Positions 23,400 through 29,528 of a stretch of DNA of 29,528 nucleotides are shown in pieces. The DNA comes from CF-161 sp035259145 (lineage in GTDB: Bacteria; Chloroflexota; Dormibacteria; Dormibacterales; Dormibacteraceae): positions 1 to 29,528 of the forward strand of contig DATFWQ010000030.1 of the NCBI GenBank assembly GCA_035259145.1, read 5' to 3'. The number at the start of each line of letters is the position of its first letter. Positions within the stretch are counted from its first letter, which is position 1. Position numbers and translations under genes: made by a program. The notes beneath the pieces were generated by a model. The model saw nothing but the letters and a program-made list of their open reading frames with translations. It did no database searches and had not been told where the DNA came from.

Positions 23400-24254
23400 G
23401 TGCGAAACCAGTCTGGAGCCGACGCCGGCGTCGCTGATCGGCCCTTCCGGACGGCGGCGCGGCACTACAAGGCCCGCCCGCCCTACTCAGCAGATCTGGG
23501 GCGAGCGCTTTCTGAGCATCTAGGGTGGGACGGATCCGGTCGCCTGCTGGATGTCGGCAGCGGCCCGGGCACCATCGCTTCTGAACTGGCGCCCGCGTTC
23601 GCCGAGGTGATCGCCCTGGATCCTGAGCCTGAGATGCTGGCCGAGGGCAAGGCAGGTTGCCGTCACTCGCACGTCCGGTGGGTGGAAGGAAGGGCAGAAG
23701 ACATTCCGCTGCTCGGTTTGGGGTCGTTTCAGGCGATCACTCTGGCCCAGTCTCTCCACCGCACCGACCGCGAAATGACTCTGCAGATCGTCCACAACTC
23801 GCTCAAGCCGGGGGGCGCGCTGCTGCTGATCCACCACGCGCTCCGCGGCTTCGGGATGCCGGAACGTCCAGGCTTCACGGCTGAGTTCCCAGCGGGCCCC
23901 GCCAGAATCCCTCCGATCCCTTACGAGGTCATCTGGGATTCGATCGAAGGGTACTTGGGCTTCACGCCGTCACCGCCGGCACCTGATGAAGAGCGCTACA
24001 TGGCCCTGCTGCGTCGTTCGGTGTTCGCCGGCTGTGAGGAGCTGATCCTCCCGGGCCGTCGGGACATCATTCGAACGCCGGAGAGTGTGCTGGAGCTGCT
24101 CTTCAGTACCTCGTTCGCCGCCCCAGAGCGCTTCGGTCCGAACCTCGATGAGTTCCGCAACGAGGTGCTTGCGAAACTCTATCGGCTCACTGACACGGGC
24201 ACCTTCTGGGACTGGCCCGGCGACACGGAAATCCTGATTGCCAGGAAGGCCTGA
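23400..24254 (+). CDS. Class I SAM-dependent methyltransferase (second)
   Basis: A 284-residue methyltransferase that begins with FRTAARHYKARPPYSADL, a frequent opening of UbiE/Tam-like enzymes. Motif I LLDVGSGPGTIASELAP, acidic end of strand 2 VIALDPEPEMLAEG, the EGRAEDIPL segment, motif ITLAQSLHR, and NSLKPGGALLLIHH are all present. GTG 23400 fits the family; the frame is open back to 23232 through a stretch that does not look like protein. It is followed one base after its stop by the tandem P-loop gene. Not the same subfamily as its neighbour: the two share only fold motifs. Substrate unknown. Confidence 0.85.
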   Translation: MRNQSGADAGVADRPFRTAARHYKARPPYSADLGRALSEHLGWDGSGRLLDVGSGPGTIASELAPAFAEVIALDPEPEMLAEGKAGCRHSHVRWVEGRAEDIPLLGLGSFQAITLAQSLHRTDREMTLQIVHNSLKPGGALLLIHHALRGFGMPERPGFTAEFPAGPARIPPIPYEVIWDSIEGYLGFTPSPPAPDEERYMALLRRSVFAGCEELILPGRRDIIRTPESVLELLFSTSFAAPERFGPNLDEFRNEVLAKLYRLTDTGTFWDWPGDTEILIARKA

Positions 24255-24255
24255 C

Positions 24256-25629
24256 GTGGCGTCCGAAACACTCCAGGTCCTGTGGATCTGTGGGCCTCCC
24301 GGCATTGGCAAGTCGACCGTCGCGTGGGCCACCTACCGCCACGTGCACGAGGCCGGCGTCGCGGTCGCATACGTTGACATCGATCAAATCGGCATCTGTT
24401 ATCCGGAACCGCCCTCAGATCCGACCCGAGATCGGATGAAGGCGAGGAACCTCGCTGCAGTCGCCGAGACGTTTCGTCTACACGGTGCGCGGGTCCTCAT
24501 CGTGTCCGGAGTCGTCGAGGAAGAGTGGGCTTCAACCTACTCAGAGGAGGCCAGGACGGCCAGCATCAGATGGTGCCGTCTACATCTGGAGCGGGCCGCA
24601 CACGAAGAACGATTGGTCGCACGAGGTTTGTCCGACGCAGCGCTGGCGGGGTACTTCGAGTACGCCGAAGCGCAGGAACGCTCGACCTTTGCCCACGCTC
24701 GGGTCGACACCACCGGGCACTCGGTGGATGAGGTCGTCCGCTTGACGATCGCAGCGATGCCATTGGAGCCGATTCAAGGCCGGGTCAGCGATCCATCAAG
24801 AGCAGCTGGTGCAACACAATTGCCCGAGCCCGAGCCGGTCTTGCTGATCTGTGGACCAACCGGCGTCGGCAAGTCGACGGTCGCGTGGCACGCCTTCCAG
24901 CGCACGACGGGTGCGGACGTCCGAACCGGCTTCGTTGACGTCCGCCAACTCGGCTTCTTCGAGCCACCACACGAAGAACAAACTGATCGACACGCGGTTC
25001 AAGCGTGCAACGCGGGCGCCTTGTGGGCGACCTTCAGGTCATGCGGCGCACACGCGTTGGTGGCCAACGGTTCCATTCCGACCAGCGAGGACCTCACAAA
25101 GTACACGGTCGCTCTGCCCCTCACGCACACGGTCAGCCTGCATGCCTCGGATGCGCAGCTCGCTCACCACATTCGGCGTCGGGCGGCTGGTGAAGGACCG
25201 AGACTCGCGGGCGATTCTCTGGTTGGCCTAACCGGCGTTGAGCTCGGCCACGCCATCGACTCAGCGGCGGCTGAAGCCCACGGTCTTGACGCCAATCGGA
25301 TTGCGGACTCACTTATCGACACGACCGGTCTGACAGCCTCCGAAGCCGCCGAAATGGTGCTCGCGTGTGCTCCGGGCTGGAGCGATCTCATCAGGTCCTC
25401 AGCCGCACCGGGCCCCAACGTCTCGCGACTGACGATTGGCGAGTCGCCGCTCGGGGGTCACATGGATGAGGTCGTACGGGTGGGCTGCCACAGAGCACCG
25501 GCTGATGGAGGACGCCTCGATCATCCGCAACCGTGGCAAGATCCAGGCCACCGTCGACAACGCGCGTGCGATGATGTCCGCGTCGCCCAACCTCGTGGCG
25601 CTCGCGAAGTCATACGAGATCACCTGTAA
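24256..25629 (+). CDS. Protein with two tandem P-loop kinase-like domains; C-terminal tail reads an out-of-frame gene remnant
   Basis: A 457-residue protein made of two copies of one P-loop NTPase domain. Copy 1: LWICGPPGIGKSTVAW (Walker A GPPGIGKST 13-21), VAYVDIDQIG, and an ending VDTTGHSVDEVVRL near 150-162. Copy 2: LLICGPTGVGKSTVAW (Walker A GPTGVGKST 200-208), GFVDVRQLGFFEPP, and an ending IDTTGLTASEAAEM near 354-367. Such small domains resemble AAA_33/chloramphenicol-phosphotransferase-like kinases that phosphorylate small molecules. GTG 24256 has AGGAAGG at 24243-24249 and starts one base after the methyltransferase stop. From about residue 411 the frame runs across DNA that encodes part of a DNA glycosylase in a different frame, so this tail is not native. 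Substrate unknown. Confidence 0.85.
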   Translation: MASETLQVLWICGPPGIGKSTVAWATYRHVHEAGVAVAYVDIDQIGICYPEPPSDPTRDRMKARNLAAVAETFRLHGARVLIVSGVVEEEWASTYSEEARTASIRWCRLHLERAAHEERLVARGLSDAALAGYFEYAEAQERSTFAHARVDTTGHSVDEVVRLTIAAMPLEPIQGRVSDPSRAAGATQLPEPEPVLLICGPTGVGKSTVAWHAFQRTTGADVRTGFVDVRQLGFFEPPHEEQTDRHAVQACNAGALWATFRSCGAHALVANGSIPTSEDLTKYTVALPLTHTVSLHASDAQLAHHIRRRAAGEGPRLAGDSLVGLTGVELGHAIDSAAAEAHGLDANRIADSLIDTTGLTASEAAEMVLACAPGWSDLIRSSAAPGPNVSRLTIGESPLGGHMDEVVRVGCHRAPADGGRLDHPQPWQDPGHRRQRACDDVRVAQPRGAREVIRDHL

Positions 25630-25831
25630 GAGGGCACCCAGGTCCGTCGCCGACCTTCCCCAGTCGACGCCGCAGGCGGAAGCGTTTGCCAAGCAGTTGA
25701 AGTCTCAGGGGTACCGCTTCGTCGGGCCCACGAGCGTCTACGCGTTCATGCAGAACGTCGGCGTGGTCAACGACCACGTCCACGGGTGCTTCCGCGCGAT
25801 TGACTACCGCACCGCGGCCCGGGGCCGCTGA
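25490..25831 (+). pseudogene. tag: Truncated DNA-3-methyladenine glycosylase I (C-terminal part only)
   Basis: Codons from ~25490 to TGA 25829-25831 give a strong match to the C-terminal two thirds of DNA-3-methyladenine glycosylase I: MEDASIIRNRGKIQATVDNA (family: DxxIIRNRxKIxAxxxNA), then PQSTPQAEAFAKQLKSQGYR and FVGPTSVYAFMQNVGVVNDH, ending VHGC with the His and Cys that are zinc ligands in the family. The N-terminal part with the other two zinc ligands and the alkylated-base pocket Glu and Trp is missing; upstream codons in this frame do not resemble it. It overlaps the kinase frame by 140 bases. It cannot be a working glycosylase unless the head lies elsewhere. Confidence 0.8.
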
Positions 25832-26133
25832 AGATCGGCCCCGCGACGATCCGCTCGCCCAGGCGCGGCAGTGCCCGCGGAACCTCTCCGCCTGCCTGGC
25901 CGAGGCGGGGGCGCGTCCTGAGGACGCGGTGCTCGATCCCGCGCTGCCACTGCAGCATCCACGCCTCTTGAACTGTTGCTCGGACGAGACATCAACGTAT
26001 GCGACTCTCAAGTGTGCAATGTCATTCAGAAAGTCGATCGCCTTGCGAGCGCGCTGCTGCGTGAATAGCTACACCAACCGACGCGTGGACATCGCCGCCG
26101 GGTGCAGCGAAGGACTTTAGGGAGAGATTCGTC
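25832..26133. other. Non-coding or degraded stretch after the glycosylase remnant
   Basis: About 300 bases without a full gene. One plus-strand segment (25967-26068, ending at a TAG) has a protein-like composition (LELLLGRDINVCDSQVCNVI, then KVDRLASALLRE) but no start codon, so it may be the tail of a lost gene. The last bases carry AGGGAGA, the ribosome binding site of the next gene. Confidence 0.35.
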
Positions 26134-26820
26134 GTGTGGAACCAAGCATTGCCGATCCTGCTCGGATTCGTGCTGACGACTATTGTTGGCGGGCTCTTCG
26201 CCAGCATCCTGCAACAACGCTCATGGCACTATCAGAACGAGCAACGCTTACGCGAGGATGACATCAACCGCGCGAGCAACGTCTGCCGCTCGCTATCGGC
26301 CTTGGTGGACAAACGGTCGTACCGGATGCAGCGGTTGCTATGGGCCACCCTCGCCCACGCGAACGGACAACTCGCGCGTGACGTGCTCGACGCGAGGCTG
26401 CAGGAGTACGACCAGGTCCTCCTGGAGTGGAACGACGAACGCAACGCCCGCCTGGCGATCGTCGGGGCATACTTCGGTCGCGATGTTCGCGACTTCCTTG
26501 ACCGGGTTGTTTACGAGGCGTCCAAGGATGCCGGAGAACACCTCGAATCGCTGTACCGTGCGTCCGTGGACCGGCAGAACAGCAGTCTCGATCCCGCCTC
26601 CGTGGCCGAGACCAGGACCAAACTGGACGACTTGAACAACCTCGCCTACCAACTCAGCTTCACAATGATGGTGCGCATCCGCGAGGGCCGGGTCGGCCGC
26701 CGCGCACCAGCTGTACTCGACGAGACAGCCGCCAGAGACGACCAAAACGACGCGGCCCGAAAACTGGACGTTGTAGGTGCGCCGTGGTTAGGTACGCTCC
26801 CTCAAGATGCGCCCCGGTGA
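26134..26820 (+). CDS. Membrane-anchored protein of unknown function
   Basis: A 228-residue protein. The first ~24 residues are a transmembrane anchor (QALPILLGFVLTTIVGGLFA), probably with the N-terminus outside. The rest is a charged, mostly helical cytoplasmic domain (LREDDINRASNVCRSLSALV, YRMQRLLWATLAHANGQLAR, DQVLLEWNDERNARLAIVGA), ending in a polar tail. No family was recognised. Similar one-helix, coiled-coil-like proteins are common as single genes in accessory DNA of soil bacteria. GTG 26134 is preceded by AGGGAGA at suitable distance. Neighbours are all remnants, so its context gives no function. Confidence 0.6.
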   Translation: MWNQALPILLGFVLTTIVGGLFASILQQRSWHYQNEQRLREDDINRASNVCRSLSALVDKRSYRMQRLLWATLAHANGQLARDVLDARLQEYDQVLLEWNDERNARLAIVGAYFGRDVRDFLDRVVYEASKDAGEHLESLYRASVDRQNSSLDPASVAETRTKLDDLNNLAYQLSFTMMVRIREGRVGRRAPAVLDETAARDDQNDAARKLDVVGAPWLGTLPQDAPR

Positions 26821-27234
26821 GGAACGCGCCGCAGTGTAAGCTCCGCCAACCGTTGAAGCGAGCTCATAGCGGTTGGAGTAGGGCCCCGATCGAGGTCACT
26901 GACGAGACAGGTGTACTCACGGTCAGCAGCGCTCTCGAGGGGAGGGCGTATCATCGCGAGCCCAGCAATGGCTCAGTCGAAAGCACACCTTTCTCTTGGC
27001 ACGATCCGGAGATCGCTGGTTGCTCTCATCCACTCGGGTCGCTTGTCAGGATTGCTGTCAACCCGCGCATTCCTATCAGGTTTTCTGATAGCAGCCCTAG
27101 CCAATTCGCCTTCGCAAGCTCGTGGGCCGTAGCTTATATAACGCGAACCGGACGGGCCTGTTCGAGCGACCCCCCGATCGTATTCGGATAGCAATTCGTA
27201 CCCCAGCGCTCCCTCCGACCCCACACCTAACAGC
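26821..27234. other. Long stretch without a recognised gene
   Basis: About 410 bases. Frames here are short and unlike any family. A perfect 7-bp palindrome with T-rich loop lies at 27073-27091. Confidence 0.5.
27073..27091. promoter_or_regulatory. Perfect short inverted repeat
   Basis: CTATCAG-GTTTT-CTGATAG, a seven-base perfect dyad with a five-base spacer. It could be a protein-binding site or a hairpin. No gene start adjoins it, so its role is unknown. Confidence 0.3.
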
Positions 27235-28410
27235 TCACCAGGGGAGGGGCTGGGGCGGGGCTCCATACCACGGCCGCTGGGCCCAGATCAGGAAGCGTTC
27301 GATCGCCGTTGGCATCATGGCTGCTAGGTAGGTGGACCAGGCCTCTATATCTCGCCCGGATCGGTACCGGAACCAGACGTCATCGCGTGGAGAGTAGACG
27401 GGCTCCGGCCGTCGGTGGTAGTCCCTCAGATCGGGGCTGAGCCCTCCAAGCCGCGCGGCGGGCAGATCGGGCAGGCCGGCGATGACTCGATTCTGGCGCG
27501 CTCTCACCACCTCCAGCTCACCGGCGCGCAGCAGGCGGCAGAAACCGAAACGCTGTCCCCGCCGGATCCGACCGCCGACTCCGCACCCAGCTGGAACTCA
27601 ACTGTGAATTTCGATCCCCGATAAGAGTCGAATCCGTACTGGCTGACCTACAGCCAGATGGTCAGGTGCTTACCTTCCTGGGGTCGGGTCCAGCTCAGCA
27701 TCCCTCTCTCATGCTTGAACCCGGCCTCCTTCATGACCGGGCCCAGAACCGAGCGAGCGATAGCGTAGACCCCCCGGGAGTCTAGCTTGGGAACAGGTGA
27801 TGACGAAGCTTCGCTCGGGCCCTGCTCGATCACTGGCAACGCCTCGGGCTCGGGCAAGCCATGGATGCCGAGGCCGGCCAACAGGGCGGCAAAGGCCTCC
27901 TCAGCGAATTCGAACTCCCCTGTGAGCACGCTCCGGAGCTGCGCCGGGTCGAGACTCAATTCCGCCTCGCCCGCCCACGCGCTCGCTGCTTCGATCACAA
28001 CCTCAGGATCTGGGGGCTCGGGAGCCTCGTACGACTCGACGGCGACCTCCGGATTCAGCATCGCCGACCAGGTGGCGCCGTTGGGAGCCGCCGCCTCCAC
28101 CTGCGCGCAGTCGCTGTCGATGACGTAAGCGACCAGCGCCGGCTGCCCACTGGCCTGGGAGAGGGCAACAATTGCCCCGCGCAGGTCCCCGCCATCGCCG
28201 TCGCGCCGGTGCAGCCGCCAGCCGTCTTCGAACAGCTCCGGGTCCCCCCACTTCCGATCCAAAGGCTGTGACCTCGGGAAGCATGGCGAGGCGCTGGTCG
28301 CCGCGCGTGAGTACGAGACTCCCTGAATAGCCCATGTGGGCACCGATCGCGCCGAGCATGTCCTGAAGGAGCGGCCCTTGCCTGAAGGGGCCCGCCGCTG
28401 AGGCGTACTT
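27235..28410 (-). pseudogene. Degraded DUF4304-like gene (one in-frame stop, two frameshifts)
   Basis: Several protein-like pieces lie on the minus strand in order, broken by lesions. Piece 1 (~28410-28260): LLQDMLGAIGAHMGYSGSLV ... MLPEVTAFG. A frameshift at about 28256-28262 leads to piece 2: RKWGDPELFEDGWRLHRRDG ... ATWSAMLNPEVA ... KEAGFKHERGMLSW ... LTIWL. A TAG at 27650-27648, probably from CAG, interrupts it; the same frame continues VSQYGFDSYRGSKFTVEFQL. A frameshift at ~27556-27565 leads to piece 3: RFGFCRLLRAGELEVVRARQ ... WFRYRSGRDIEAWSTYLAAM, ending at TGA 27235. The GFKHERG...W...VSQYGFDSYRGSKFTVEF part resembles DUF4304. Intact, it would have encoded about 390 residues. No start codon is clear; true function unknown. 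Confidence 0.6.
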
Positions 28411-28460
28411 GTCATGTAGAAAGATGGGTGGCCCCGTGCATACTCAACGACGCACGAGGA

Positions 28461-28729
28461 GTGAGTCCCAACCGGCTCCGTGTTCATTGGATCGATCGCG
28501 CCCTCGAGGACCTCGATCGGGAGGCCACGGCCAAGCAGGCAGAGAGCGTAGTCGTGGAGATGGAGCGGATGGCGGGCTGGGGATGGTCCACGGGCCGCAG
28601 GGCGCCGGCCTACGGGCACAATGCTCAGTACGCTCGGTGCGTCCGCTGGGCGTGATCTACTAAGTGATCGGCGGGGAGCTGTACGTCCTGCGCGTTTTGC
28701 ACGGGCGGCGCCTGCGGGACCTGCCCTGA
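28461..28729 (+). pseudogene. Broken RelE/ParE-type toxin gene
   Basis: From GTG 28461 the frame reads NRLRVHWIDRALEDLDREA, the opening of RelE/ParE-family toxins (R-V-x-W-T/I-D-x-A-L-x-D-L), to YARCVRWA. There it meets TGA 28653-28655. One base off, the sequence continues VIY, then TAA 28661-28663, then VIGGELYVLRVLHGRRLRDL to TGA 28727-28729; this is the typical end of such toxins (ggel-x-VLRVLHGxR). So one frameshift and one nonsense codon separate the halves, and a functional toxin is unlikely. No antitoxin is recognised on either side. Confidence 0.55.
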
Positions 28730-28852
28730 TCCCGTCGGCCGAGTCCGACCAGTCGTCGGCCCGGACGATCTGCTCTAGATGAGTGATTCCGAATTGGCGG
28801 CGAAGGGGCAGCAGGCCGTAACGAGTAGGGGAAGGGCGTCGGATGAAGGTTT
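28730..28852. other. Spacer before the transposase remnant
   Basis: About 120 bases with no gene recognised; no clear terminal inverted repeat of an insertion sequence was found here. Confidence 0.3.
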
Positions 28853-29228
28853 GTGCAGACCAACATCGACGCCCTCGTCATCGCACTCTACGTCCAAGTC
28901 GACGACCTTTTCATCCTCCTCGGCGTTCGCCAAGGCCCTGGCCGCCCGCCTCGCCTCTCCCGACTCCGAGCTGGTCTGCCTGGCCGTCGCCCAGGTCCTG
29001 CTCGGCTGCAACTCGGAGCGTCGCTGGCACCGGTTCGCGAGCGGCCGACTCGGCCACCTCTTCCCGTACCTGCCCCAGCAGTCTGCCTACAACAAGCGGC
29101 TGCGCAACGCCTAGGGGCTGGTGGAGCATGCCATCCGGCACTTGGCCGGCCTCACCCCGTCCTGGTGGGATCAGTTCCGACTGCTGGACTCGACGCCGGT
29201 GCCTTGCGGCGCCTCTCGGGAGACGGAG
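28853..29228 (+). pseudogene. Degraded IS982-type transposase (N-terminal half)
   Basis: The pieces match the N-terminal half of the transposases annotated as IS982-like in actinomycetes. First frame: NIDALVIALYVQVDDLFILL, then GVRQGPGRPPRLS. A frameshift at about 28957-28962 joins DSELVCLAVAQVLLGCNSER, then RWHRFASGRLGHLFPYLPQQ. TAG at 29112-29114 interrupts, and the same frame continues LVEHAIRHLAGLTPSWWDQF, then RLLDSTPVPCGASRETE; the Asp in LLDSTPVP is probably the first catalytic Asp. After ~29228 likeness stops, so the remaining catalytic part is lost. With one frameshift, one stop and a missing C-terminus it cannot work. No terminal repeats or target duplications are seen. Confidence 0.65.
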
Positions 29229-29528
29229 CACTGCACACCAAGGCGCGTCGGTGTGGCGTTATGTGGTCTGGTGGAGGTTATCGGCCCTGGGAACGGTGTA
29301 CGACCCACAAGGGGCCACCTCCGACACGGGCCCCGGATGTTATCAGGCCTGGCTGAACTCGAAACGAGTGGTGGACCGCGGGTCACACGGGACGTCTACG
29401 TGCCCGCGAAGGTGGGCCGGTTGCTGGAGGCAATGGAACGGGATCCTCTGCGCTCGCAGGTTCCTGGCGAAGCGCGCGGGGCCGGACCGTCCGCCGACCA
29501 GAGTCCCTCCAGCGGGCTCACCGCGAAC
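29229..29528. other. Right end without a recognised gene
   Basis: 300 bases after the transposase remnant. One frame (RDVYVPAKVGRLLEAMERDP near 29388-29450) looks protein-like but matches no family I recognise. The window ends inside this stretch. Confidence 0.4.

Noticed and set aside
27122..27234. A tRNA around TTCGAGC at ~27160
   Set aside because: The T-loop-like bases are not flanked by pairing stems, and no cloverleaf can be folded.
1..29528. CRISPR array, rRNA operon or complete prophage
   Set aside because: No regularly spaced direct repeats, no rRNA-like stretches and no phage structural or integrase genes were seen.

Overview
High-GC bacterial DNA with strong AGGAGG-type ribosome binding sites and many short overlaps between genes. 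The gene content (LacI/NMT1-type uptake regulon, ECF sigma factor with membrane-anchored partner, LuxR-type ATPase regulator, DUF402 protein, squalene-cyclase-like protein, erythromycin-esterase-like protein, degraded IS982-type transposase) suits a soil Terrabacteria lineage such as Actinomycetota or Chloroflexota/Dormibacterota. No ribosomal or marker gene is present, so this placement is an inference.

Left part (1-7.7 kb): a probable catabolic regulon. On the minus strand a 3-hydroxyisobutyrate-dehydrogenase-like oxidoreductase, TPP-dependent E1 alpha and beta subunits, and an M24 'pita-bread' protein (cut by the window edge) form a tightly overlapping operon. A LacI-type repressor follows on the same strand, and an ATPase-permease-lipoprotein ABC importer of the nitrate/sulfonate/NMT1 class runs away from it on the plus strand. 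One identical 13-bp operator-like sequence lies in front of both the oxidoreductase operon and the LacI/ABC divergent pair, so uptake and catabolism are probably co-controlled. The M24 protein seems to lack one of its metal-binding aspartates.

Middle part (7.7-22.2 kb): mostly intact single genes of general metabolism and stress: secreted DUF11 protein, DinB-like protein, alpha/beta hydrolase, VOC protein, carboxymuconolactone-decarboxylase-like protein, beta-lactamase-fold serine hydrolase, SRPBCC protein, a small membrane protein, an ECF sigma factor overlapping an anti-sigma-like membrane protein with an extracellular seven-Asp-box propeller, a large NB-ARC/LuxR regulator, isochorismatase-like hydrolase, erythromycin-esterase-like protein, DUF402 protein and a squalene-cyclase-fold protein. 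Between them lie remnants of a nitroreductase and of a tRNA-like sequence, and two related palindromic hairpins.

Right part (22.2-29.5 kb): accessory and increasingly degraded DNA. Two SAM methyltransferases and a protein with two tandem P-loop kinase-like domains form one compact transcription unit. The kinase reading frame runs out of frame into a beheaded DNA-3-methyladenine glycosylase I gene. After a membrane-anchored unknown protein come about 2.7 kb of gene remains: a DUF4304-like gene with a stop and two frameshifts, a broken RelE/ParE-type toxin, and a broken IS982-type transposase. No CRISPR array, rRNA gene or complete mobile element was seen.
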